From assembly GCF_023053635.1 (NCBI RefSeq), contig NC_086179.1, positions 1,068,001-1,132,000 on the forward strand: 64,000 bases of DNA, in the 5' to 3' direction. The first letter of the stretch is position 1. Each line of letters opens with the position of its first letter. Position numbers and translations under genes: made by a program. Positions 43,156 through 54,750 of the stretch are shown here, piece after piece. The notes under the pieces are model-generated. The model made no database searches, had not been told where the DNA came from, and saw nothing but the letters and a program-made list of their open reading frames with translations. This stretch comes from Elgaria multicarinata webbii (taxonomy: Eukaryota > Chordata > Lepidosauria > Squamata > Anguidae).

Positions 43156-43907
43156 AAACAGTAGTGTAGATCCTGCCTGAGACACCTGGGCCCTGTACAC
43201 CTAGGAAACCCAATGCATGTTGTTCAGTATCTAAATTATAGCCAGCTCTTGCCAGGGCTGGTCCAAGACATTTTGCTGCCCAAAGCGGAATAGCAAATGA
43301 CATGACCCCCCACCCCACCCCTAAACTCACAGTGCCAAGCCAGTAAAGTCATTTTGGCACTTGAGGCCAGTGGACAACAGCTTATTATGCCATAATAAAG
43401 TTGTGAGTCTTCCAGATCTCACAGGATACTTTACAGCTTTTAAACACAAAAGAAGAAGAGGACTATACCACAACCTGGCCTTGTGGGTCATGTAACCAGC
43501 AAGTCCAGTCCAGAAAGGAAATCCAGACACAAGCAATTCAAGCCAAACCACACCACATACCCACATACTGTATAAGAAGTCCTACAATTCTCAGCATACC
43601 CCAGCCAGCCATGCTGGCTAGGGGATTCTAGGAGTTGAAGGACTTTTTTCTGTCTAAACATGCATAAAATTGTGCCTTTAACTTATCATGTCACACTAAC
43701 AGGAATACAGGAATCAAATAGGATTTCCTTCTTCAGTGGGACACACTTACTTAGGAGTAAGTACCATTTTGTTATAGGAAAGGATAATATATTTTTAATT
43801 AAAATTTAAAAATAACTATCACCTGGTACAGAGTTTTCCTATGGAAGACCTGGCTGGTTCACTGTTGTAATTATTTGATTGGGACTGAAGTAGAGGGGCA
43901 CTAATTT

Positions 43908-43991
43908 TGCTGTACTTATTGTCTTTAACTATGGTTAAATATCCCAGTGTGGGATGTACTTACTGTCTTTAAATATGGTTAAATATCCCAC
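43908..43991. repeat. Tandem duplication, two units of about 43 bp
   Basis: GTACTTATTGTCTTTAACTA and its near-copy GTACTTACTGTCTTTAAATA each lead into ATGGTTAAATATCCCA. Two units only. Confidence 0.85.
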
Positions 43992-44269
43992 AGTTACCTT
44001 GCTATTCTATTTCTACAATTCTTTTTTTCCTGTCCTTTCTTCATCCTCTCTTCATTTTCAGGCTGCATCCGGTGCACATTTACCTCAGAGTAAGTTTGAT
44101 TGATCTCAGTGGGGCTTACTTCTGAGTAGACATACATAGGATTGTGCTGCAGCTCTGTTTTAAAGTGACACAAGAGACACACATACCATATTTACCAAAA
44201 GAATGGCTTGAAAAATAAATATTGTAGAGCTAGGAACAGTGTAGGCCCCTGACTGTAAGCCCCACCGCT

Positions 44270-44890
44270 GGCCGGCCTTCTCCCCCTCACCTCCTTCGCA
44301 CGTGGTGCTCTTCTCTTCCTCCTCGTTGCTGCTGCCAGCTCTCCTCTGTGAGGAGAGCTGGCAGCAGGTCTCTTCCAGTGGTCTCTGTGAATTGGAAATA
44401 GGAGAGCAGCCCTTCTCCCCGAACATCTGTCTTTGCCCCTGAAGGAACGCGCCTGCCTGACGAGTGAATTGCGGGAAGCGCGGCAGCCCCTCGCCCGCCG
44501 GCCACTCTCCCTGCTCTGGCCCTTCGCAGGGAAAGAAAAAGGCGGAAGGAGGTAACTGGGGAAAGCAGCGGAGAAACGCACCCACAAAGGTCTCCGCTCC
44601 GCAGGGAAGCCCAAACGGCACTTACTGGCCCCGCCATACACCTAGCCAGGCCCCGCCCCCGCCCCCGCCAGGCCCAGCAGCAGGAACCGCAGCTGCGGCC
44701 ACAACGAGGCGCAGAGCCGGAGGAGGAGCAGGAACCGGAGTGGGGTGGGCGCAGCCGCTGGAGGCTTCTGACGGGCGGCACTGCACATTTCCCTCTGACC
44801 CGTCTCCAGAGTGACGGCGCCTGGCTCGGCCCGCAGCGGCCTCAGAGGGGGTTCAGCAAGGACGGGGCAAACATGGCGGCGGCGGCACAT
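44270..44890. promoter_or_regulatory. CpG-rich segment with GC boxes inside the hAT-like element
   Basis: A dense CpG stretch near the right end of the 3-kb element, with tandem CCCCGCCCCCGCC boxes at 44652-44670. It may be the promoter of the autonomous parent, which would read on the minus strand, or captured host sequence. Neither can be decided from this window. Confidence 0.5.
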
Positions 44891-44945
44891 TAGGGGGTTC
44901 AATGGAACCCTCTGCATCCCCTGTGCGCACGCCAATGATCCAGAT

Positions 44946-46115
44946 GTTGTTGTGTGTCTTCTGCTCATGACCCTCCTGGTTTATTTGTATTCGTATTATT
45001 GCTTCATGCATCTTTTCCCTTAAAGAAGAGAAAAAGGTGGGACCACCACACGTGGCCTGCTGATGGCGAAGTCCTCGGAGGCCTTGGTCTGGGAGCGCCC
45101 CTCCTCTTCCACTCAGGGCCTTTCCACGTTTCCCACGGCTTCTGCTGTCTTTTCTCTAAGTGCAGAAAGCCTGTTACGGAGATAAAGCCAGGCCTGCTAA
45201 TCAATAGCGCTAGGAACCTCTGTCTGGGAGCACCCTCAACTTTCATGAGGCATCCAGCTGGTGTGGTCATTCAACCATTCCATTTCTTTTGAGACTGCAG
45301 AAAAATCTGCCTTTTCTTTCTTTCGTTTTAAGAATGGGGCAGAAGTGCAATCTTCACCGGCCCGGCTGCTCTTTCCTATTATATTGGCAAGGTTTTCACG
45401 TGTACAGAGAGCCGATTGCCACATTGGCACGCCTTCATTGCTGCCTTTCTAATCAGTGCCACTTTTACAACAAAATTTTAAAAATAGTTCAACTTGACCT
45501 AAAATGTGTTTTTTTTTAATTATTAAAATAATTGTGCAATGAACTTAAATGGAAAAGTGTTTTGGTGCAAATCTAATCAATTATTTTAATAAATTGCTGC
45601 CATCCCAGACAGCACCATGCATTGTTTATACACAGCCCAATTTATTTTAACGATGGTTAAAACAGTTCTTTAAAAGTTGTTAAAGTAACAGCGCAATAGT
45701 TCAGATATTAAAAAAATAAAGGATTTGGTGGAAATTAAATCTTTAAACATGGGTTGGGGAAAGGAGATTTTAAACTTGGCTCGTGTGCGATGGCCCTTCC
45801 TTGCCCACGTGGCTCCTGTGACAACCACGAGTGTGGATGGAACATAGCAAGACGAATACACAGAAGCAGCTCAGGCCCTCCAAAAGTCTGGGAAGCCCAT
45901 TGCATTGTCGCTTGCAGCTTACAGAGAAAGAGCACTGGAAGGGCAGCCCCAGGGTGCTTCCGGAGTGGCAGCTCCTCTATTTCCATACTGCTCCCCGCAC
46001 CCCCACAGCCCAGGCGCACAGGGCCGACTCGGCTTAAGGCTTGGCAGCTTGTTGTGAGTCACCGAGCAGCCCTGTATGATTGGAATCATCACCACTCAGC
46101 CACAGCTTATCGCGT
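44946..46115. other. Intergenic, no gene recognised
   Basis: AT-rich in the middle; no exon or recognised repeat supported. Confidence 0.45.
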
Positions 46116-46533
46116 TCATAGAATCATAGAATAGCAGCGTTGGAAGGGGCCTACAAGGCCATCAAGTCCAACCCCCTGCTCAATACAGGAATCCACCCTA
46201 AAGCATCCCTGACAGAGGGTTGTCCAGCTGCCTCTTGAAGGCCTCTAGGGTGGGAGAGCCCACCACCTCCCTAGGTAACTGATTCCATTGTCGTACTGCT
46301 CTAACAGTCAGGAGGTTTTTCCTGATGTCCAGCTGGAATCTGGCTTCCTGTAACTTGAGCCCATTATTCTGTGTCCTGCAATCCTGGCCCTCCTCTGTGT
46401 GACAACCTTTTAAGTATTTGAAGAGTGCTCTCATGTCTCCCCTCCATCTTCTCTTCTCCAGGCTAAACATGCCCAGTTCTTGCAGTCTCTCTTCATGGGG
46501 CTTTGTTTTTAGACCCCTGATCATCCTGGTTGC
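46116..46533 (-). mobile_element. CR1 LINE 3' end, minus strand
   Basis: Octamer tail at the left and ORF2 C-terminus reading leftward: MIRGLKTKPHEERLQELGMF, TVRAVRQWNQLPREVVGSPT, FKRQLDNPLSGML (46198-46524), with a small deletion of the DLFSILPE region. Confidence 0.93.
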
Positions 46534-46969
46534 TTGTGCCCAGGTGGTTTAGGTTTATTTGAGGGTTGTTTAACCCTCCGGCAAGCGTGCTTCAGATGAC
46601 ACAATAAGCCGCAGGCAGGCCGTGATTATGCAAATCGCAACCCGTATGCGCCATGGGCCACAAGAAGCCACCGTGACTTCTTTTGATTGTGCAAACCAAG
46701 TCACACCGATTTACTCCATGGCGTTGGATGGAGGCCACAAAGAAGGAACTTCAGGGATGCTCCCAGCTAACTTCCATGGGCCACCAGGGAGCCTCTCCTG
46801 GACCGGTCCCACCCATGGTTCCCATGTCCAGACTCTGAGAGGCCTCCTGCGCCTATCAGTGTTGCACAACGACCTCAGGTTTTCCTTCTTATCGCTCCCC
46901 CACCCTCCAGGCAACTCTGAGCCCTGCAGAACACAGAGATTCGTTTTTTTTTAAAAAAAAGGTTTTAAT

Positions 46970-46977
46970 AAGCGTAT

Positions 46978-47008
<31 letters not shown>

Positions 47009-47075
47009 TTACATTTCTATACCGCCCAATAGCTGGAGCTCTCTGGGCGGTTCACAAAAGCTTGGTAGTTCTCTG
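46970..47075 (-). mobile_element. L2-like LINE/SINE 3' tail with (TTTA)n, minus strand
   Basis: A (TTTA)n array at 46977-47010, then TTCTATACCGCCCAATAGCT and CTCTCTGGGCGGTTCACAAA. Confidence 0.7.
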
Positions 47076-50000
47076 ACTGTACCATACCCACAGCACTGTG
47101 CAATAAATCAAAGAATTGATATATTGCTGCTAAGAGCAAAAGAAAACAATATTTGGAACCTGCAGCAATAAAAATTCTGTTTAAAAACAAACGTGGCTCA
47201 GTCCTCCAAAAATACCTCCTTATAACCCTTCCTTACTGCTGCTGCTGGTAATACTACTAGTGTAAAGCCCATGTCACTATGGGTGCTATCAGTGCTGCTT
47301 TTTTGCTCCTCAGTCTCCTTACCATAGAGAAACTGATGAATAATGCAAATATGGGTCATGCATAGTAAATCTCCCTCCATTATTTGCATGTGGTGCAGCC
47401 CCGCCCACTCCCACATGTGCCCTGATTGGCCTCCTCTTCCGCCCTGCCCCCCACTGACAGCGGCAGCCTAACCGCCAGGATCCGCCCTCACACCACGCTG
47501 TTCGTCTGAATAGGGCTGCCCTTCATCCTGGTGGCAGAGGGGTCGCCTTGCCTGTTTGGCACACAGATGAAATTCATTGCTATTAAAGCTCATGCTTTGA
47601 ACATTTTCGAACTTCCAGAATTTCCTGCATATCTACACTGCTCAAGCTTCAATTTAAAACCAAAATGAGCAAAATCAGTCTGGTAGATCTCGAGTAATAA
47701 GCCTTACATGACCGTATTGTTATATAGATTAATAAATACTTGTAACTTGCTAGTGAAAAGCATAGAAGCCTGGAGCCTGCAGGCACCACTGTTGCCATTC
47801 CTGCAGCACTGTGAGGGCAACATCCCCACTCCCTCTGGTGCAAGTCTGCAATGGGGCAGCAGCCGTCTCTCTCCTGCTGCCATTCAGCTGCGGCTTGTAG
47901 CCCAGCGGCTTCCCTGCCCATAGATTCCTTCCCTGGGAGAAGCGCTTTCCCATCCCTCCAGGGCCAGTGACTGACACCTATTGATCCAGCCCAGCCGTAC
48001 ACCCAGTTTTTCCATGCTGGGGTCAGGGGCTGGAGGGTCTCTTTCCTCCAGGCTGTAGAAAATTGGGTTGCTCTGTCTGACTCACTTCAGGAATTAAATT
48101 GGGGCTGAGCCATGCCCACAGCACCCAAACCAAAGGAGAGGGATGGGGATGGGGTGGGGGCTAGCTAGACAGGGCTGGATCTCAGTCTGGACTAAACCTC
48201 AGAGCCTTCTCTGAATGCAGGAAAATGTCATCTCGTACTATGGAAGAGAGTGCACCTGAGCATGGGCAAGGAACACTTTCTAACCACACCGTCTTAGGGT
48301 GAAGGAGCCTCCGGGCCACTTGGTTGAGGCCAGCCAGCCAGCACCCACCATTTTGGAAATTAACTGCTGGGTCTAGAATGGCAAAAGGAGAGCAGTGCTG
48401 GAACGGAAGACCCTTTGGATGGTGGGAGCCGCAGCGCAGCCCTCCGCGCCCAGCGCCTGCACCATGAGCGGCTGCATGGAGCAGCGACCACCCCGGCATC
48501 CCTTAGCTTGGCCATTCGCCTTTTAATGTCTCCCTCCTTGGCTTCGGCACTGGGGAACGGACGTGTTGACGATGCAAATGGGTTTGCCGTTGGCAGACCT
48601 TTCCTTCATCTTGCATGATTATCTGGTCTACAAATGCTTCTGCCCTCATACATGTCTTGCTCTTTAAGGTGCCACAACCCCCTTTGTTGTTCTAGTTCTG
48701 CTGGCCATGCGGAGGGCCAAAGAGGCCCGGTCTAGCAGAGGTGCATTCTGAACACCAAAGCAAGGGGTCTCAGTCACAGAACCCCCTTTGGCTCCTGAGA
48801 TGTGCCCAGGTATGCCCTGTGCCTTGCTGAGACCAGGGCTGCTTTAGAGAGAGGGAGAGAGGGGCTTGTAGGGTGTAGCACCTTGTGCCCAATACCAAGC
48901 TGTGCCCTTCTGTAGAGGCGTGGAATGCATGCAGCTCCGGCCAGGCCTGGCCCTGACCGATATCTCCCCACACGCCCAGGATACAGCTGCTGGCCCTGGG
49001 AAGGCTTCTGTCCAAGCGGGGCTTTACGCTCCCCTCGGCGGCTGGGATCGATGTGCCTGGCTGCCTCTGAAAGTGAGTGTGTTGAATCTGGCGCCAAGGG
49101 GGTTAGCCGGCCACAGCAGCCAGGCCTCTGCAGCTGGCCATGGAATCCAACCAGGACAAGTCTGGAACTCCCCCAACAAGAACTGGGAAGCCAGCCAGCC
49201 AGCCAGCCAAGTCCCCGGAGCTGAAGTGGAGAGTGAGTCCCAGGAGCCCCCGCCTGGCCCTGGTAGGTAGGCCGCCGGAGGGATCACCTTTCCCAGTCAG
49301 CCTGGGGCTCCAGAAGGTTCTCTGTGCAGGGGGAATTGCTCACCGGCCAGCAAGGAGAGGCTCAACGTACAGGCAAGTTGCATTGAGCAGTTCAGACTAG
49401 AGGAGTACTTAACAGCATGTGACTTTAAGAAGCTAATGCCACCCTCACCCCACCCCGGCACGTGCAGAGCTTATGTGACAGGACAGAGGGAGGGGGCTGC
49501 TGCTGCCCCCTCACACAAGGGCCACCCCGCCTCCCCCAAGCCTCCTACCCTTTGACATTGGCGCCATCTAGTGACAGAGCTGCAGGTCTCTGCCTCTGCC
49601 CGCTCCGCAGGCAGTTTTTGCCATGGACCAAACCGTGAGACAAACAAGCACAGCTCCACCCTTGCGTGTGGCACCTGCATTTCCTGCCAGTACAGCACAG
49701 TACTTCCACAACAGCTATGATACCGTCTAGGGATGCAGGTGGGGTGGAGGGGTGGGGACGGACACCTGTTCATCAGTACTGCCCAGCCCGAGTTCAAGTC
49801 AGGGCGTAGCACAACCAGGAACCGTCTGTGTGTGAATAGCCCTGGGCCCGGCACCTCCTGTACTGCTGGCTTGAGTTACAGAAGTTGCTTAAGTTGTGGC
49901 TATGCTCACAATTCAACTCTTAAGCAAGGGAACCCCTGATCCAGTATAAACAATGAGGCGGAAGGAGGGCTGATCTAAGTGCGTGTGTGTAGACCGCAAA

Positions 50001-50147
50001 CGTCAGAGGGCCCAAGGGCAAGGCAGAGGGCTGCGGATTTTGTCAGAAGGGAGAGGCCAGACGCTGCCCTGCCACAGGAGACAATCATCCTGAGATGAGG
50101 AGAGGGTCTCCTAAAACAGACTTGGTTCGGCACACATTACGGAAACA
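47076..50147. other. Intergenic, no gene recognised
   Basis: About 3 kb of mostly unique sequence. The only exon-like piece is at 49137-49231, listed separately. No conserved domain was seen in any frame. Confidence 0.45.
49137..49231 (+). other. Candidate exon with start codon, unknown gene
   Basis: CCTCTGCAG precedes GCCATGG, a good initiation context, and the frame reads MESNQDKSGTPPTRTGKPAS and on to a donor-like AGA|GTGAGT near 49231. I do not recognise it; the Ser/Pro-rich, low-complexity composition makes chance quite possible. Confidence 0.2.
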
Positions 50148-50655
50148 AACTTCAAAGTGATCTTGATAGGCTGGAGTGCTGGGCTGAAAACAACAGGATG
50201 AAATTTAATAGGGATAAATGCCAAGTTCTACATTTAGGAAATAGAAACCAAATGCACAGTTACAAGATGGGGGATACTTCGCTCAGCAATACTACAAATG
50301 AGAAGGATCTTGGAATTGTTGTAGATCACAAGCTGAACAGGAGCCAACAGTGTGATATGGCTGCAAGAAAGGCCAATGCTATTTTGGGCTGCATTAATAG
50401 AAGTATAGCTTCCAAATCACGTGAGGTACTGGCTCCTCTCTATTCGGCCCTGGTTAGGCCTCATCTTGAATATTGCGTCCAGTTCTGGGCTCCACAATTC
50501 AAGAAGGACACAGACAAGCTGGAGCGTGTTCAGAGGAGGGCAACCAGGATGATCAGGGGTCTGGAAACAAAGCCCTATGAAGAGAGACGGAAAGAACTGG
50601 GCCTGTTTAGCCTGGAGAAGAGAAGATTGAGGGGAGACATGAGAGCACTCTTCAA
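50148..50655 (+). mobile_element. CR1 LINE 3' region, part 1 (interrupted copy)
   Basis: The longest octamer-type CR1 here. It encodes [60 protein letters not shown] and FSLEKRRLRGDMRALF. It breaks off at the ALFK codons, where another LINE tail has inserted, and resumes at 50907. Confidence 0.95.
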
Positions 50656-50851
50656 AACTAGATTTTGTTCTGACTTTATACTGTTAGTTTTACCCTACCC
50701 AGTGCCTGTTTACCCTACCCTGTGCCTGTTTGCATTCTCTTCCCCTCCTTATTGTTTTATTATGATTTTATTAGAATGTAAGCCTATGCAGCAGGGTCTT
50801 GCTATTTACTGTTTTACTCTGTACAGCACCATGTACATTGATGGTGCTATA

Positions 50852-50895
<44 letters not shown>

Positions 50896-50906
50896 AATAA
50901 TAATTA
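50656..50906 (+). mobile_element. L2-like LINE tail inserted into CR1
   Basis: A T-rich unit with a short internal tandem repeat (TACCCTACCC..GTGCCTGTTT twice), then GTAAGCCTATGCAGCAGGGT, TGGTGCTATATAAATAAATA and an (AATA)n(AAT)n array. It is the plus-strand version of the tails at 6626 and 11473. It lies exactly between two halves of one CR1. Confidence 0.85.
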
Positions 50907-51231
50907 CTTAAAAGGTTGTCACACAGAGGAGGGCCCGGATCTCTTCTTGATCCTCCCAGAGTGCAGGACACAGAATAACGGGCTCAAGTTAAAGGAAGCC
51001 AGATTCCAGCTGGACATCAGGAAAAACGTCCTGACTGTTAGAGCAGTACGACAATGGAACCAGTGACCTAGGGAGGTGGTGGGCTCTCCTACCCTAGAGG
51101 CCTTCAAGAGGCAGCTGGACAACCATCTGTCAGGGATGCTTTAGGGTGGATTCCTGCATTGAGCAGGGGGTTGTACTTGATGGCCTTGTGGGCCCCTTCC
51201 AACTCTGCTATTCTTTGATTCTATGATTCTA
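50907..51231 (+). mobile_element. CR1 LINE 3' end, part 2 (interrupted copy)
   Basis: Resumes with ACTTAAAAGGTTGTCACACA, continues through the ORF2 C-terminus and ends in octamers at 51231. Confidence 0.95.
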
Positions 51232-51439
51232 CGGAGCCGTGGGCCACTCAAAAACAGGACAGCAGACAGGCTGATAGTGGGCACCAAAAGGCCTGGGTGT
51301 ATGGTACAAATTCTGGCCCGCTTGTGCTGCCTGTAAATTTCTGAGCTCCTGTAAATTTCTGAGCTCATTTAAGGTGCTGGATTTGACCTAGAAAGCTTGA
51401 CATGGCTCAGGATTGCCACACCTGATGGAGCGCTGCTCT

Positions 51440-51835
51440 GGTATGAACCTACACATGCGCTATAAGCAACACCTGAGGCTTCTCCTCAGAGCGCCTCCTC
51501 CCAGGGATGCTTGGAGGACAGCAACGAGGGAGGGGGGCTTTTCCACGGTGCCCCCCCCACTCCCACTACCCACTTGTGAAATGCTCTCCTGGCACTTACA
51601 TTGTCATCTTTGGGGCACCAGGTCAAGGCTTTCCTCTACTTCCAAGGATTTCAAGGCATGTAATGGGCATTTTATGCATCAATGTTTTGGGTTATGGTCT
51701 GTACTGATGATTTAGTTGGTTTATTATGTTTTGGTAGTTTGATGGAAATTGTATGTGGCTGGGTTTTTAATTTTTTTGTATGTTTTAATAATTTTGTTGT
51801 AATTTAAGAAATTCAATTAATAACAATAGACAAGA
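51440..51835 (+). mobile_element. L2-like LINE 3' end
   Basis: The coding remnant resembles the L2 ORF2 end (a CEMLSWHLHCHL-type stretch and the region around GAAATGCTCTCCTGGCACTT), followed by a T-rich 3' UTR ending in AATTAATAACAATA. Frame broken. Confidence 0.5.
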
Positions 51836-51849
51836 GGCAGTCATAGTGG

Positions 51850-51990
51850 TACATAACGAAAGAAGAGCCCTGCTGCTGCACCAGACCAAGGGCCCATCTA
51901 GTCCAGCACTCTGTTCACACAGGGGCCACCAGCTGTCAACTAGGGACCCATAAGTACTTGCAAAGGAGAGTGCTCAGAATAGACTTGATC
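51850..51990 (-). mobile_element. CR1-superfamily LINE (second lineage) tail, minus strand
   Basis: AAGAAGAGCCCTGCTGCTGC, GGGCCCATCTAGTCCAGCAC and CTCTGTTCACACAG: the reverse of the tail at 18060-18150. Confidence 0.65.
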
Positions 51991-52274
51991 CAGATACCCA
52001 ATACAAGGTAAATACTACTTATCTCTGGCACACGTGGACAACTAGACAGCTTCAAAGAAGGTAAAACCAGGAGGGGACTGGAACTGAGTAAGAGAGGAGT
52101 CCTACTACAAAAGATTTGACAGGCTCCTTCTCCCATAAATGCAATAGTATCATTTGACATTTGGACTTTTTCATAGTGACAAGCAGTATAGCCCAGACTA
52201 GGCATTAAGGGTGTATCAGACCAAGCCCCAGTAATTCACACAAATATTCTGTAAGGGCCTGACCATCCATGCCT

Positions 52275-52384
52275 GGGCTCTCCCACACTAGAGGCCTTCA
52301 AGAGGCAGCTGGACAACCACCTGTCAGGGATGCTTTAAGGTGGATTCCTGCCTTGAGCAGGGGGTTGGACTCGATGGCCTTGTA
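52275..52384 (+). mobile_element. CR1 tail, part 1 (split by fold-back element)
   Basis: GGGCTCTCCCACACTAGAGG through GGACTCGATGGCCTTGTA, where the fold-back element begins. Resumes at 52687. Confidence 0.92.
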
Positions 52385-52686
52385 TAGGGTGACCCTATGA
52401 AAAGGAGGACAGGGCTCCTGCATCTTTAATAGTTGCATAGAAAAGGGAATTTCAGCAGGTGTCATTTGTATATATGAGAACCTGGTGAAATTTCCTTTTC
52501 ATCACCACAGTTAAAGCTGCAGGAGCTATACTAGAGTGACCAGATTTAAAAGAGGGCAGCTTTAACTCTTGTGATGAAGAGGAAATTTCCCCAGGTTCCC
52601 CATATATACAAATGACACCTCTTGAAATTCCCTTTTCAATACAACTGTTAAAGATACAGGGGCCCTGTCCTCCTTTTCCCTTCTGG
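52385..52686. mobile_element. Fold-back hAT-like MITE 'TAGGGTGACC', copy 2 (302 bp)
   Basis: Starts TAGGGTGACCCTATGAAAAG; the right half is a reverse complement of the left. It sits inside the GATGGCCTTGTAGGCCCC stretch of a CR1 tail, so the empty site can be read from other CR1 copies. The extreme right terminus has decayed (CCCTTCTGG instead of the expected terminus). Confidence 0.85.
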
Positions 52687-52729
52687 TAGGCCCCTTCCAA
52701 CTCTACTATTCTATGATTCTATGATTCTA
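52687..52729 (+). mobile_element. CR1 tail, part 2 (split by fold-back element)
   Basis: TAGGCCCCTTCCAACTCTAC and octamers complete the CR1 3' UTR. Confidence 0.92.
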
Positions 52730-53839
52730 AATTCTTGCATGCTGCTTAAGCTAAGTGTGATAAACAATCTAGAAGAAACTGTTACACAGTATTTTGAGTC
52801 CAACGCCAAAGGTACTCCAAACACACACACTCACACACACACACACTATAGGGATGCTACAAAAGTGGTCATCAGATGGGTCTGTATCACTACCTCGGCC
52901 AATAAAAAATAAAAAATGCAATGCAACACACACACGCAAAGATTGCACACTAAAATGACAACTCTGTGGGGTGGGGGCAGGGAAGAAAGAATCAGGAATA
53001 AAAACACATTTAGGAAATTTACCAAAGCAAAGGCAAGAGTAGAACAGGACACTCCAGAAACTGAGAAAATTCCTTCTGCCCGACTGTTCCAAAACTGAAC
53101 ATATTATGAATGTGGCAGCAGAGGCTCATAACTACCGCCTGCCTACTGGCCCCGGAAAAGGGTGAACAGAAATAAAACACTGTTGCTACAAACTGTGAAA
53201 GATAAAGTAATTCAGGGCGTTCAAAGCATTGGCACCCACTTTTCCAGGCTGCATCCTGATCTTTATCATGCTGACAAAGCAGCAGAGAACATTGATACCT
53301 ACTTTGACAGAGGCGTCACATCTCAGCCAAGCGCAGCTCACTGCAGGGGTGCGCAATGACGCGGTTTCTGGCCCCAGTTCTCCTGTCGCCTGTGCATGTC
53401 TGACCCCCTGAAGCCCTAGACCAGGGGTGGGCAACGTGCAGCCCCGGCAGCCCCACGATGGCCCTTAAATCTGACAGCTGCATCTTGTTGTTTTTAAGGT
53501 GGAAAAGAGGGTGCTTCTTTGGATAAATCACCAGGTTCTAGTATTATTAGTTTCTCCACACCTGCATAATTTTATACAACTCTGATTGGAGGAAACATCT
53601 TTCCTGTGAGCCAAAGACAGAGATGCTGGCCCTCTTTGATTTAGTGGGTGGGTGGGAGCAGAGATGACAAAACGCTGATCTCCACACTCGGAAAGGGCCC
53701 ACGGTCCAGCCCTCCTGGGACTGAAGCTCTTCAGAATGCAAGACCTGTGGTAAGACAAGGGGCATGAAAGAATATGCGCAACTGCGTGGCAAAATGCAGG
53801 CTCGCCTGGCAGATGAATTTGCAAGCCACCAGCAGTTGA
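52730..53839. other. Intergenic, no gene recognised
   Basis: (CA)n-like stretches near 52820-52847. Positions 53423-53480 begin with CAGGGGTGGGCAACGTGC, a hAT (Charlie-type) terminus, suggesting a truncated DNA element. No supported exon. Confidence 0.45.
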
Positions 53840-53936
53840 ACAGGGATGCTTTAGGGTGGATTCCTGCATTGAGCAGGGGGTTGGACACGATGGCCTTATG
53901 GACCCTTTCCAGCTCTACTATTCTATGATTCTATGG
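53840..53936 (+). mobile_element. CR1 tail remnant
   Basis: CAGGGATGCTTTAGGGTGGA through an octamer tail, ending just left of the perfect hairpin. Confidence 0.9.
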
Positions 53937-53943
53937 TGCAAAT

Positions 53944-54004
53944 CCAGAGGCCATCATTCTGGAAACCCAGATAAGATCTGGGTTTCCAGAATGATGGCCT
54001 CTGG
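53944..54004. repeat. Perfect 29-bp inverted repeat with 3-nt loop
   Basis: 53944-53972 is the exact reverse complement of 53976-54004, with AAG between. The arm contains GAGGCCATCATTCTGGAAAC. A transcript would form a 29-bp stem, unusually perfect for its surroundings. Confidence 0.97.
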
Positions 54005-54750
54005 ACCTAGGCCATCTTTTGCCCTGCATGGACCCCACCCCACCTCCTCCCAGCCTCACTCAGCTGCTCCTGTCATCAGCTGACCAGTCAAGAGAAGCAG
54101 CTTAAGGAATCCAGCCCAGCCAGGATGGAAGCAGAAGAGTAACCCTTTCCTGGCACCTCTGGTAGGCCCAAGATCAGGGACGATGGCTGTGCTGCAGGGG
54201 CGTTGCTGGGCCTGGGCCTGCGCCCCTCCCACCCCCGCCTGCCGCACTGAGTCTCTTTCCCAGGGCCCTGGATCCCTTGACCAGAGCTCTGAGTGCCTCG
54301 GTGCCAATGGAAGACTATTTGCTCAGTTTAACTGACGTGCAGGGAGCCATTTCCAAACAGGATTGTAGCTGGGGAGGGAAGGCTCAACCCCCCCTCCCCT
54401 TCCTACCCCTCCCCCCACATGTTGCAACACCCTCCTTCATACCACAGAGCATTTTTTTAAAAATTAAACATTCAATTGGTATCAATGGATTCTTTCCCCT
54501 AAACTTAATTGCCATGTTGGGGGGGGGGGATCTCCAAGGGGGCTGCAATTGGGAAGGATTAACCTTCCCCTCCATGCGTATTGTCCCCCCTCCCATGGCA
54601 ATTAAGCTGGGAGTGGGTGGGGTGAAACCCTTCCCTAAGTGCCAATGGAAGGTCCCCACCCCCTTACCCCGGCCATCATCTTCTTTTTGCTAAGCTCAAT
54701 TGCATGAACTGGGAGCAAGGAGAGAGAAGGGGGAGAGAGATGAGTGGGCA

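Larger units (their letters stand above)
41868..44937. mobile_element. hAT-like element, 3.07 kb, perfect 8-bp TSD
   Basis: The left end CATAGGCGTGCGCA and the right end read in reverse (CATTGGCGTGCGCA) form a terminal inverted repeat with one mismatch. Subterminal TTAGGGGGTTCA occurs at both ends. ATCCAGAT flanks both sides exactly (41860-41867 and 44938-44945). No hAT transposase domain is recognisable in any frame, so this is an internally rearranged, non-autonomous copy. It contains a later CR1 (42790-43155), a tandem duplication (43908-43991) and a CpG-rich right segment. Confidence 0.85.

Noticed and set aside
53944-54004. miRNA gene
   Set aside because: A 3-nt loop and fully paired 29-bp stem do not fit a canonical pre-miRNA, and no expression data are available; kept as a repeat.
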